From assembly GCA_046349515.1 (NCBI GenBank), contig JAXMCE010000001.1, positions 1 through 64,000 on the forward strand: a DNA stretch of 64,000 nt. Reading direction: 5' to 3'. The translations under genes were made by a program, and so were the position numbers. Of this stretch, positions 35,522 to 45,470 are shown in pieces; position 1 is the first letter of the stretch; each line of letters opens with the position of its first letter. Below the pieces are notes generated by a model. The model saw only the letters and a program-made list of their open reading frames with translations, was not told the origin of the DNA and searched no databases. Source of the stretch: JBGPGW01 sp046349515 (GTDB taxonomy: Bacteria > Pseudomonadota > Alphaproteobacteria > CADEGL01).

Positions 35522-35986
35522 ATGGCCAAGATCCTCGAGCTCCTGACCGTCAACGTCGCGGTCAAGGATCTGGACGCGGGCCTCGCCAAGTACCGGGCCT
35601 TGGGCCTCGAATCGATCCGCCCCATGGTGATGCCGGAGCTGCCGGCGGCGATCACCGACGTCACCTTCCCCATCGGGGCCGAAGGCTCGATCTCCGTCAT
35701 CGCGGCGATCGGTGAGAAGTCGCCCGTCAAACGCTTCATCGACAAGCGCGGCGAGGGCGTCTACTCGATCGCCGTGCGCGTCGACAGCCTCAAGGACGCG
35801 ATGGCCGAGTGGAAGGGGTTCGACTGGGTGCTGCCGGAGCCCTACGAGTTCCCGACACCCAACCAGGCCGCGCGGCATCTACCGGAGAAGCTCCGCGTCA
35901 ACTGGATCAAGCCCTCCTCCCTCGCGGGCGTCATGCTCGAAGTGTTCGAGTTCGTGGGCGAGGTCCGCCCCACGCCCAAGGCATGA
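35522..35986 (+). CDS. VOC-superfamily protein (glyoxalase/epimerase-like)
   Basis: 154 residues with the paired beta-alpha-beta-beta-beta modules of the VOC fold: an opening LELLTVNVAVKDLDAGLAKYRALGLE, then YSIAVRVDSLKDAMAEWK, and a final MLEVFEF strand that usually carries the metal-binding Glu. It resembles methylmalonyl-CoA epimerase/glyoxalase relatives, so epimerisation or ring cleavage of the pathway intermediate is possible. It is 3 bp after the monooxygenase and 89 bp before the acyl-CoA synthetase. Confidence 0.82.
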   Translation: MAKILELLTVNVAVKDLDAGLAKYRALGLESIRPMVMPELPAAITDVTFPIGAEGSISVIAAIGEKSPVKRFIDKRGEGVYSIAVRVDSLKDAMAEWKGFDWVLPEPYEFPTPNQAARHLPEKLRVNWIKPSSLAGVMLEVFEFVGEVRPTPKA

Positions 35987-36075
35987 CGGCGCCTCGCGCG
36001 GCTCCACCGCCGCCCTTGTCCCCACCGGCTCGCCATGGCTAACGTCCCGGTTCGCAATCGCGGAGACAACCCGTC

Positions 36076-37608
<1,533 letters not shown>

Positions 37609-37668
37609 CGTGGGCCACGTCGGACAGTGTCGCGCCATGGTGCTGACCACCTGTGCCGTTCGGCTCGC

Positions 37669-37797
37669 GACGCCCTCATGTTTCGAAGGGCTCACCATGA
37701 GGGCTTTCCCCCACCCTAACTTCATCCTGAGCCTGCCGACCTGCCGTCGCCGAAGCGAAGCCGCTTCGGCTTCGCGCGGGCAAGAGGACGAGGCTTA
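37669..37797. repeat. Intergenic palindromic repeat element
   Basis: CCCTCATG (37673-37680) and CATGAGGG (37696-37703) form an inverted repeat around TTTCGAAGGGCTCAC. A diverged second arm starts CATCCTGAGCCTG near 37723 and ends AGGACGAGG at about 37785-37793. The interior carries a strong hairpin (GCCGAAGC...GCTTCGGC). The element belongs to the family also seen at 62313-62371. It lies between the acyl-CoA synthetase and the crotonase gene. Confidence 0.7.
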
Positions 37798-37826
37798 GAA
37801 CCACAATTCACGAAGGGAGCCCGAGA

Positions 37827-38618
37827 ATGGACCGCTACGCGAGCTACAAGGAACTGAAGATCGAGGCCCAGGGGAACGGCGTTCTCCTCGTGACGCTCAA
37901 CCGGCCGCAAGTGCTGAACGCCATGACCTACAGCATGCACGGCGAGCTCGCGCGCCTGTGGCACGACATCGACCACGACCCCGACTGCCGCGTCGCCGTC
38001 GTCACGGGCGCGGGCCGCGCCTTCTGTTCGGGCAACGACTTGAAGAACCCCGATCCCGATTTCGACGGCGTGCGCGAGATCATGCAGGACGCGGTGCGCA
38101 TCGTGCGCGGCATGGTCGAGTGCGACAAGCCGATCATCTCGGCGATTAACGGCGTCGCGGTGGGGGCCGGGCTCGCGGTCGCGCTCATGGCCGATCTCGC
38201 GATCGCGGCCGAGGATGCGAAGCTCATCGACGGGCACACCGGCGTCGGCGTCGCGGCGGGCGACCACTCGGCGCTCGTCTGGCCGCTTCTCTGCGGCATC
38301 GGGCGCGCGAAGTTCTATCTCTGGAACCTGGCGCCGCTCACGGGGCGCGAGGCCGAGCGCATCGGCCTCGTGACCAAGGCCGTGCCCCAGGACCAGGTGC
38401 TGCCGGAGGCCATGCGCCTTGCGAACCAGTTGGCCCAAGGCCCGCAATACGCGATCCGCGGGACGAAGCGCGCGATCAACGGCTGGCTGCGCCAGGCCAT
38501 GCCGATCTTCGAACACTCGGCGGCGCTCGAGATGGTCGACTTCTTCGGCCCGGACGTCGATGCCGCGCGCAAGGCCTTCCGCGCGAAGCAGCCGGTCAAG
38601 TTCCCTTCGGCGCGCTAG
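37827..38618 (+). CDS. Crotonase-fold protein (enoyl-CoA hydratase family) lacking both usual catalytic Glu
   Basis: 263 residues with the crotonase core: oxyanion-hole segment GAGRAFCSGNDL and the glycine pair INGVAVGAGLAVALMADLAIA. Aligning by hand to rat crotonase, the positions of the two catalytic glutamates are A117 and H137, so classical hydration is unlikely. Hydrolase, isomerase or decarboxylase chemistry of the fold is possible. The C-terminal helix ends QPVKFPSAR. It is in the run downstream of the acyl-CoA synthetase and 20 bp before the FlK-like thioesterase. Confidence 0.88.
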   Translation: MDRYASYKELKIEAQGNGVLLVTLNRPQVLNAMTYSMHGELARLWHDIDHDPDCRVAVVTGAGRAFCSGNDLKNPDPDFDGVREIMQDAVRIVRGMVECDKPIISAINGVAVGAGLAVALMADLAIAAEDAKLIDGHTGVGVAAGDHSALVWPLLCGIGRAKFYLWNLAPLTGREAERIGLVTKAVPQDQVLPEAMRLANQLAQGPQYAIRGTKRAINGWLRQAMPIFEHSAALEMVDFFGPDVDAARKAFRAKQPVKFPSAR

Positions 38619-38638
38619 CAGGACGGACGAGCCCCGCC

Positions 38639-39037
38639 GTGAAGCCCGTGGCTGTCGGCACCGCGCACACGCGCAGCTTCGCGACCGTGCCCGAGCAATC
38701 GGCCGCGGCGACCGGCAACACCGGCATCGACGTCGTCTCCTCGGTCACGCTCATCGGCTTCATCGAGTACGCGTGTTACGAGATCATCGCGCCCTCGTTC
38801 GAGGCGGGCGAGGCGTCTGTCGGCGTCGGGTTCAACCTGACGCATGTGGCCCCGGCGCCGATCGGCGCCCCCATCACCGTGACGGCGCGCCTCATCCGCA
38901 TCGAGGGACGCAAATACGATTTCGAGACCGAGGCGCGCGCGGGCGAGCGCCTCCTCATGACCGGGACCCACCAGCGCGCGATCGTCGACCTCGCGCGGTT
39001 CGGTCCGGAGGAGCGCGCGCGCAAGAGCGCGCGCTGA
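38639..39037 (+). CDS. FlK-like hotdog acyl-CoA thioesterase
   Basis: 132 residues from a GTG (38639), 20 bp after the crotonase gene. The sequence SSVTLIGFIEYACYEII and GVGFNLTHVAPAPIG matches the fluoroacetyl-CoA thioesterase family. Hand alignment gives S35, E43 and H69 at the spacing of FlK's Thr42-Glu50-His76 triad. FlK relatives hydrolyse acyl-CoAs; a fluoroacetate role is not implied. It closes the cluster that begins with the thioesterase-TetR fusion. Confidence 0.82.
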   Translation: MKPVAVGTAHTRSFATVPEQSAAATGNTGIDVVSSVTLIGFIEYACYEIIAPSFEAGEASVGVGFNLTHVAPAPIGAPITVTARLIRIEGRKYDFETEARAGERLLMTGTHQRAIVDLARFGPEERARKSAR

Positions 39038-39059
39038 CGGCGCGGCACGCGTCAACGGA

Positions 39060-41486
39060 TCAGGCGCGAAGCCTCGCATTCGCCGGATCGTAGACCGGCT
39101 CGGCCAGCACGTGGGCCGCCCGCCTCTCTCCCAGAAGTTCGATCGAGAGACGCGTTCCCGGCACCGCCGCGTCCGGACGCACATAGGCAAAGGCCAGCGA
39201 CCGGCCCGTTCGGTGCCCGAAGGCGCCCGAGGAGGTGAGGCCCACCACCTGGCCGTTGGAGAACACAGCCTCGCCGCCGCGCGCGTCGGACTTGGCGTCT
39301 TCGATCGAGAGATAGGCAAGCCGGTAGGCAAGGGTCCCGGTCTTACGCGCGAGCGTGGCGGCACGGCCACGGAACTCGCCTTTCCCCGCGGCGAAGAAGC
39401 GCTCCATGTCGGCCTCAACCAGCGTGATCTCGTTGGTGAGCTCGCTGCCCCAGCCGCGATAGGCCTTCTCCATGCGGAGGCTGTTGAGCGCATAGAGGCC
39501 GAAATCGGCGATGCCGAGCGGCTCGCCCGCGCGCCAGACGAGGTCGTAGAGGCGCTTCATGTCGCCCGTCGGGACATGGAGCTCCCAGCCGAGCTCGCCC
39601 ACATAGTTGACGCGGAGCGCCCGCAAGCCGACGCCGCCAAGCTTGAGCTCGCGCGCCGTGAGCCAGGGGAAGGCCGCGTTGCCGAGGTCTTCGTTGGTCA
39701 AGCCGGTCAGGAGATCGCGCGAGCGCGGCCCCGCGACCACGAGGACGCCGTGGCGATCAGTCACGTTGTCGACGCGAACGTCTTCGCCGGGCCGGCGCAA
39801 CTGGGTCAAGAAATCGAGGTCGCGCCGCTCGGCCGCGATCGAGGAGAGAAGATAGAAGCGATCGTCCGCGAGGCGCGTGACGGTGAACTCCGTCTCGATC
39901 CGTCCGCTCTCAGTCAAGAGATGGCTCAAGACGATGCCGCCCGTCTTCCTCGGCAGGCGGTTCGAGAGAATGCGGTCGAGGAAGGACGCGGCACCGCGCC
40001 CCGACACTTCGAACTTGGCGAAGCTCGTGAGATCGGCGATGCCGACCCGCTCGGCGACCGCCCGGCACTCCTCGCCCACGGGCTCGAACACGTTGGTGCG
40101 CCCGAAGCCGGGCTCTTCGACCCGGCCGTCGCGCGAGAACCATTTGGGCCGCTCGTAGCCGCCGCCCTCGGTGAAGACGCAGCCCTTGGCGGCCAGGGTC
40201 TCGTGGAGCGGCGATGTGCGCGTCGGGCGTCCGGCCGGCCGCTCCTCGCCGGGCACGTGCGTCACGAACATGTGGTGATAGTCGTCGAAGGACTTGGCTC
40301 GCACGTAATCCTTGTCGGCGTAAGGGCCGAAGCGGCGCGAATCGAAATCCTTCATGTTGATCTCGGCCGCGCCCTCGACCATCCACTGCGCCAAGTACTT
40401 GCCGCAGCCGGCGCCTTGCGCGATGCCGACCGAGCAGCCGCAGCACAGCCAGAAGTTGCGCAGGCCCGCGGCCGGGCCGAGCAAGGGATTGCCGTCCGGC
40501 GAGTGCGGAATGGCGCCGTTCACGATGCGCTTGATGCCAACCGTGGCGAAGATCGGCATGCGCTCCATCACGCGCCCGAGCCAGACGTCGATCCGGTCGA
40601 GATCGCCCGCGAAGAGCTCGTTGCTCGACGGCCAGTCGGGCGAACCGCCGCGGGCGCTCCACGCCTCCTCAGCGCCCTGGTGCTCGTAGATGCCGATCAA
40701 CCCCGCCTTTTGCTCCTGCCGGTAGTAGCCGGCCGTGTAGGGATCGCGCATGACCGGGATCTCCTCCCGGCGCTCCTGGAACTCCTTGATCGTCTCGGTC
40801 ACGAGGTACTGGTGTTCCATGTTGGTGATGGGAACGTCGATGCCGACCATCTGGCCGATCTCGCGAGCATTGCAGCCGGCGGCGTTCACCACGTGCTCGG
40901 CCAGGAAATCGCCCTTCTCGCTCTCGACGAGCCAGGCGCCATCGCGCTGCCGGGTGATGGCCGTCACCCGGCAGCGGCGCAGGATCTCGGCGCCGAGATT
41001 ACGCGCCGCGATCGCGAGCGCGTTGCAGCAGCCGGCGGGATCGACATGGCCGTCATCGAGGGTCCAGGCGCCGGCGACGACGCCGTCGACCGTGAGGAAG
41101 GGATTGATCTTCCGAATCTCGTCCGGCCCGACGATCTCCATGCGGAAGCCGATCTCGTGGGCGGAGCTCTGCACATACTTGAACCAGTCGAGCTCGTCGC
41201 GGTTGGTCGCGATGCGAATGCCGCCGCAGCCGTGCCAGCCCGTGTATTGACCGGTCATGGCCTCGAGCTTCGGGTAGAGCGTGTTCGCGTAGTGGTGGAT
41301 CTTGCCGATGGCGTAGTTGCCGAGGACGCTCGCGACCTGCCCCGCGGCGTGCCAGGTCGAGCCCGAGGTGAGCTCGCCCTTCTCGATCAAGAGCACATCC
41401 TTCCAGCCGAGCTCCGCCAAGTGATAGAGGAGGCCCACCCCCATCATGCCACCGCCGATGATGACCACGCGCTTCGTTTGAGGCAT
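39060..41486 (-). CDS. Dimethylglycine/sarcosine dehydrogenase-like flavoprotein with GcvT domain
   Basis: 808 residues. The N-terminal FAD domain starts VVIIGGGMMGVGLLYHLAELG, and the His of STWHAAG is the usual site of covalent FAD. The C-terminal half is an aminomethyltransferase (GcvT) domain, including ELGWELHVPTGDMKRLYDLVW and GLYALNSLRMEKAYRGWG. Such enzymes oxidatively demethylate dimethylglycine or sarcosine and transfer the one-carbon unit to tetrahydrofolate. It may complement the Rieske oxygenase at 54.2 kb. It is convergent with the FlK-like gene, with a 22 bp gap. Confidence 0.92.
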   Translation of the reverse strand: MPQTKRVVIIGGGMMGVGLLYHLAELGWKDVLLIEKGELTSGSTWHAAGQVASVLGNYAIGKIHHYANTLYPKLEAMTGQYTGWHGCGGIRIATNRDELDWFKYVQSSAHEIGFRMEIVGPDEIRKINPFLTVDGVVAGAWTLDDGHVDPAGCCNALAIAARNLGAEILRRCRVTAITRQRDGAWLVESEKGDFLAEHVVNAAGCNAREIGQMVGIDVPITNMEHQYLVTETIKEFQERREEIPVMRDPYTAGYYRQEQKAGLIGIYEHQGAEEAWSARGGSPDWPSSNELFAGDLDRIDVWLGRVMERMPIFATVGIKRIVNGAIPHSPDGNPLLGPAAGLRNFWLCCGCSVGIAQGAGCGKYLAQWMVEGAAEINMKDFDSRRFGPYADKDYVRAKSFDDYHHMFVTHVPGEERPAGRPTRTSPLHETLAAKGCVFTEGGGYERPKWFSRDGRVEEPGFGRTNVFEPVGEECRAVAERVGIADLTSFAKFEVSGRGAASFLDRILSNRLPRKTGGIVLSHLLTESGRIETEFTVTRLADDRFYLLSSIAAERRDLDFLTQLRRPGEDVRVDNVTDRHGVLVVAGPRSRDLLTGLTNEDLGNAAFPWLTARELKLGGVGLRALRVNYVGELGWELHVPTGDMKRLYDLVWRAGEPLGIADFGLYALNSLRMEKAYRGWGSELTNEITLVEADMERFFAAGKGEFRGRAATLARKTGTLAYRLAYLSIEDAKSDARGGEAVFSNGQVVGLTSSGAFGHRTGRSLAFAYVRPDAAVPGTRLSIELLGERRAAHVLAEPVYDPANARLRA

Positions 41487-41624
41487 GACGCGTCTCCCTG
41501 TCCCGATCGCGATGCGGCGGTGGGCGGCCGATCGCCTCCCAATGGGAGGCTAGAGCAAGGGCTGTCGCCGCTCCAGCGCGCCGATGCGGGAGCGACGTGA
41601 TTTCGCAGGCGATCGAAGGTGCGG

Positions 41625-42176
41625 TTAGCCCGCCACGCTCTTTTTGTGGATCTGCGCGTAGTGCATGTAGCGCTTGGGCGCGTCCTCGAGCTCGAAGGCT
41701 TCCTCGGGCTTCAGGTCCCGGAAGTACTTCGCGGGCACGCCGGCCCAGAGCTGGCCCTTCTGCACCCGCCGGCCCGGGGGCACGAGCGCGCCCGCCGCCA
41801 CCATCGAGCCCGATTCCAGGACGCAGCCATCCATCACGCAGGCCTTCATGCCGACGAAGGAATTGTCGCCCATGGTGCAGCCATGGACGATGGCGATATG
41901 GCCGATGAGGCAGTGCTTGCCGATGATGGTCGGGAACTCGCGGTCGACATGGACGATCGTGCCGTCCTGGATGTTCGAGCCCTCGCCCACGCGGATGTGG
42001 TTCACGTCGCCTCGGAGCACGCAGTTGTACCAGATGCTGGCGCCCGGCCCGACCTCGACGTCGCCGATGAGGATGGCGCCGGGAGCGATGAAGGCGTCGG
42101 GTGCCACCTTGGGCCGCTTGTCCTGGTAGGGAAGAAGGAGGCCGCTCAACCCAGGCCTGCCGCCATCCGCGTTCAT
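41625..42176 (-). CDS. Gamma-carbonic-anhydrase-type hexapeptide-repeat protein
   Basis: 183 residues of left-handed beta-helix: repeated hexapeptide rungs such as IGDVEVGPGASIWYNCVLRGD and IRVGEGSNIQDGTIVHVD. The three zinc histidines H76, H93 and H98 have the gamma-CA spacing. Relatives include YrdA and CaiE. Carbonic anhydrase activity is not proven for most of these. The start at 42176 has AAGGGGAG 7-14 bp upstream; the 42215 frame lacks one. It is on the same strand as the flavoproteins on both sides. Confidence 0.87.
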   Translation of the reverse strand: MNADGGRPGLSGLLLPYQDKRPKVAPDAFIAPGAILIGDVEVGPGASIWYNCVLRGDVNHIRVGEGSNIQDGTIVHVDREFPTIIGKHCLIGHIAIVHGCTMGDNSFVGMKACVMDGCVLESGSMVAAGALVPPGRRVQKGQLWAGVPAKYFRDLKPEEAFELEDAPKRYMHYAQIHKKSVAG

Positions 42177-42258
42177 GCTTGTCTCCCCTTCTTCCTGCAC
42201 TTCAACGATGGGCACATCACGATTCGTGCTTCATAACGCGCGCTTCACGACCGGCGTG

Positions 42259-43419
42259 TCATGATTCTGGCATGGCGAGCACCTTGGCGCGCCGCGTCAG
42301 GTACCAACCATATTGCACCGGCCACTGCTCGAACTCGGGATCGGCGCCGAGCGCCTGGGCCGCATGCACCGCCCAATTGGGGTTGTACAACAGCTCGCGC
42401 GCGATCGCGATGAGGTCGGCCTTGCCCTCGCGCAAGATCGCCTCGGCCTGGAGCGCCTCGAGGATGAAACCGACGGCCATGGTCTTCATGCCGGCCTCGC
42501 GCCGGACGCGATCGGCATAGGGCACCTGGAAGCCGAGCTTGGGGCGCGTGCGCGCGGCCGCGGCGACGGTCGCGCCGTGGATGCCGCCCGACGAGCAATC
42601 GATCACGTCGACGCCGCGCGCCTTCAAGGCCTTGGCCAGCTCGACCGTGTCCTCGATCGACCAGCCGCCCTCGGCGCCATCGACCGAGGAGGTGCGGAAG
42701 AACAGGGGCAGGTGATCGGGCCACTCGGCCCTCACCGCCTCCGTCACCTCCATCGCGAAGCGCATGCGCCGCGCGAGATCGCCGCCATAGGCGTCGTTCC
42801 GCCGGTTCGAAAGCGGCGAAAGGAAGGAATGGATGAGATAGCCGTGCGCGCCGTGGATCTCGAGAATCTCGAATCCGGCCTTAAGCGCCCGCCGCGTCGC
42901 CTCGCGCCAGGATTCGATGAGACGTTGGATCTCGTCGACCGACAGCGGGTGGGGCGTGGGCCAGCCGGGGGCGACCGCCTCGGGCGAGGGCGCGACCACC
43001 TCCCAGGGCGCGTCGCCGCGCGCGGCATCGGCCGCCCCGAGGGCGAGATTGCCTTCCCACGGGCGCTGGGCGCTCGCCTTACGCCCCGCATGGGCCAGCT
43101 GGATCGCGGGGATGGCGCCGTGGCGCTTGTAGATCTCGGCGACGCGCGCGAAGCCCGCCACATGCCCGTCGGTCCAGAGCCCCGGGCAGCCATGGGTGAT
43201 GCGGCCGCGCGCTTCGACCCCCGTCGCCTCGACCATGCCGATCGCGACGCCGCCGAGGGCGAACTTGCTGTGGTGCACCTCGTGCCAGGCCGTGAGGTGG
43301 CCGTTCTCCGCCGAGTACTGGCACATGGGCGAGACGACGACGCGATTTTTCGCGGTCAAGCCGCGGAGCGCGAGCGGCGAGAACAGGAGACTCTTCGTTC
43401 CGTCATTCGCTGGAGACAC
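42259..43419 (-). CDS. NADH:flavin oxidoreductase (old yellow enzyme, YqjM-like)
   Basis: 386 residues from a GTG at 43419 with GGAGGGG upstream. OYE-family blocks are present: RVVVSPMCQYSAENGHLTAWH (the YqjM-type Cys), IQLAHAGRKAS, FEILEIHGAHGYLIHSFLSPLSN, and the phosphate loop VPYADRVRREAGMKTMAVG. The enzyme reduces activated C=C bonds with NAD(P)H and FMN. It lies between two carbonic-anhydrase-type genes on the minus strand; the functional link is unknown. Confidence 0.92.
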   Translation of the reverse strand: MSPANDGTKSLLFSPLALRGLTAKNRVVVSPMCQYSAENGHLTAWHEVHHSKFALGGVAIGMVEATGVEARGRITHGCPGLWTDGHVAGFARVAEIYKRHGAIPAIQLAHAGRKASAQRPWEGNLALGAADAARGDAPWEVVAPSPEAVAPGWPTPHPLSVDEIQRLIESWREATRRALKAGFEILEIHGAHGYLIHSFLSPLSNRRNDAYGGDLARRMRFAMEVTEAVRAEWPDHLPLFFRTSSVDGAEGGWSIEDTVELAKALKARGVDVIDCSSGGIHGATVAAAARTRPKLGFQVPYADRVRREAGMKTMAVGFILEALQAEAILREGKADLIAIARELLYNPNWAVHAAQALGADPEFEQWPVQYGWYLTRRAKVLAMPES

Positions 43420-43520
43420 CGGGCCCCTCCTTCTTCTCCCCGTTCCGCCGGGCCCTGCCCTGTACCTGAGGGGGGTGGCGGTTTCAAGGGCGCATTCGGC
43501 CCGTCCGCGCGGTCGCGCGA

Positions 43521-44159
43521 TCAGGTCTCCGGCATGTCGCGGAAGGATTGCGAGGACGGATCAAGCTGGAGCAGCCGACCGGTCTCGATGTCGAAGTACC
43601 AACCATGAAGCGCGAGCCTGGACCCGGCGACGCGCTCGGCGATCCAGGGGAACGTCATGAGGTTGTCGAGCGAGACCTTGACCGTCGCATGCTCGCCCGC
43701 GCGCTGGCGTCGGGAGACCGGCAACGCGGCCACGCGATCGCGCGCGGCCCCCGCGATCGACATCCAGGCGCCGACGAAATCGTCGCCCTTGCCCGCGACC
43801 GGCGAGCCTTCGATGAGCGCCCGCACGCCCCCGCACTGGGCATGGCCGAGCACGACGATGTGCTCGACGCCGAGGACCTGGACCGCGAATTCGAGCGCGG
43901 CGCTCGTGCCGTGATAGCGGCCGTCCGGCGCGTAAGGCGGCACGAGGTTGGCCACGTTCCGCACCACGAACACGTCGCCCGGCCCCGCGCCGAGGATGAG
44001 AAGCGGATCGACGCGCGAATCGGCGCAGCCGATGACCATGACCTTGGGCGCCTGCCCTTCGCGCGCGAGCGCATCGAACAGCGGCTTGTTCGCCTCGTAG
44101 TAGCTCTCGCGAAACGCGCGGAACCCGTCGACCAGCCGTTCGAGCGTCCGTATCGGCAT
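43521..44159 (-). CDS. Beta-class carbonic anhydrase
   Basis: 212 residues from the ATG at 44159, behind GGAGGAGGGG. Zinc ligands C45, H106 and C109 and the catalytic dyad D47-R49 (IGCADSRVDP, LGHAQCGGV) are intact. It interconverts CO2 and bicarbonate in the cytoplasm. The gene starts 90 bp before the divergent M24-family gene. Confidence 0.94.
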   Translation of the reverse strand: MPIRTLERLVDGFRAFRESYYEANKPLFDALAREGQAPKVMVIGCADSRVDPLLILGAGPGDVFVVRNVANLVPPYAPDGRYHGTSAALEFAVQVLGVEHIVVLGHAQCGGVRALIEGSPVAGKGDDFVGAWMSIAGAARDRVAALPVSRRQRAGEHATVKVSLDNLMTFPWIAERVAGSRLALHGWYFDIETGRLLQLDPSSQSFRDMPET

Positions 44160-44248
44160 GAACCCCTCCTCCCGCGCGGCCCGCTTGTGCCGCACATCCC
44201 GGACGATCAAGATGCGTCGCGTTCGATCCAAGACAAGGGGGGGCGGCA

Positions 44249-45460
44249 ATGGCCAAGGCAGCGAAAGTGAAGGCAGTGAAACTCGGGCACCGCGAGTTGC
44301 CCCGCTTCACCGAGGCCGAATTCGCGCACCGGGTCGAGCGCGCGAAGTCGCTCATGACCGAGCATAAGCTCGACGGCATGCTGCTCTCGGTCGAGCAGAA
44401 CATCGAATACATGTCCGGCTTCGTCTCGCAGTTCCCCTGGTCGAGCCCGAGCCGGCCCTGGTATTTCATCATCGACCGCGAGGGCAACGGCACGGGCGTG
44501 ATCCCCGAGTTCGGCGAGACCTGCTGGCGCGGCTCGTCCTGGGCCAAGACCGTGCTCACCTGGCCCTCGCCCCGGCCCGAGAACGAGGGCATCGACCTCG
44601 TCGCCAAGGCCGTCTCCGGCATCAAGCGCAAGTTCGGACGCTTCGGCATGGAGTTCGGCCTCGAAAGCCGGCTCGGCACGACGATGGGCGACATGATGCG
44701 GATCGCCGACGCGATCCGCCCCTTCGAGGCGGTCGACTGCATCCCGGTCATGCGGCGTCTCCGCTACATCAAGTCGGCCGCCGAGATCGCGCATATCCGC
44801 CGCGCCTGCACCATCGGCTCCGACACCTTCGACGCCATGGCCAAGTTCATCGCCGACGGCGACAGCGAGTCCGAGATCTGCCGCAAGTTCGCGGCGCACG
44901 CGCTCATGCTCGGCGCGGACAAGGTGCCCTTCACCGCGATCGGCACCGGCAAGGGCGGCTACGATTCGATCGTGCAGGGCCCGTCCGACCGGAGAGTCCG
45001 GAAGGGCGACATCGTGTTCCTCGACACGGGCGTCAAGTATCGCGGCTATTTCTGCGACTTCGACCGCAACTTCGCGTTGGGCGAGCCGCCGGACGAGGCC
45101 AAGCGCCTCCATGCGCTTCTCTGGCGCGCGACCGAGGCCGGCATCAAGGCGGCGGTGCCCGGCAACACGGCGGAAGGCGTCTTCCGCGCCCAGGCGAAGG
45201 TGCTCGAGGATGCGGGCATCGTGCTGGGGAACGTGGGGCGCATGGGCCACGGTCTCGGCAAGAACATGACCGAGTATCCCTCGAACATGCTGGGCGACCG
45301 GACCAAGCTCGAAGTGGGCACGGTGCTCACGATCGAGCCGGGCGCCATGTTCGGCAAGAACAAGATCCTCGTCCACGAGGAGGACCTCGTCGTCACCGAG
45401 GACGGGCCGAAGCTCCTGACCCGGCGCTGCGCGAAGGAGATGCCGGTGGTGAAGGTCTGA
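44249..45460 (+). CDS. M24-family metallohydrolase (Xaa-Pro peptidase/creatinase type), copy 1
   Basis: 403 residues. The N-terminal creatinase-like domain (RVERAKSLMTEHKLDGMLLS) precedes the pita-bread fold. The metal sites are DTGVKYRGYFCDFDRN, MGHGLG, LTIEPGA and VHEEDLVV. These folds contain Xaa-Pro dipeptidases, creatinase and ectoine hydrolase; the substrate cannot be told from motifs. A paralogue, collinear over its whole length, is at 49220-50413. It is divergent from the beta-carbonic anhydrase and convergent with the FTR1 gene (10 bp gap). Confidence 0.88.
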   Translation: MAKAAKVKAVKLGHRELPRFTEAEFAHRVERAKSLMTEHKLDGMLLSVEQNIEYMSGFVSQFPWSSPSRPWYFIIDREGNGTGVIPEFGETCWRGSSWAKTVLTWPSPRPENEGIDLVAKAVSGIKRKFGRFGMEFGLESRLGTTMGDMMRIADAIRPFEAVDCIPVMRRLRYIKSAAEIAHIRRACTIGSDTFDAMAKFIADGDSESEICRKFAAHALMLGADKVPFTAIGTGKGGYDSIVQGPSDRRVRKGDIVFLDTGVKYRGYFCDFDRNFALGEPPDEAKRLHALLWRATEAGIKAAVPGNTAEGVFRAQAKVLEDAGIVLGNVGRMGHGLGKNMTEYPSNMLGDRTKLEVGTVLTIEPGAMFGKNKILVHEEDLVVTEDGPKLLTRRCAKEMPVVKV

Positions 45461-45470
45461 GCCGAGGCGC

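Noticed and set aside
39111..41600. An 829-codon plus-strand frame over the dimethylglycine-dehydrogenase-like gene
   Set aside because: Antisense shadow of a well-supported flavoprotein.
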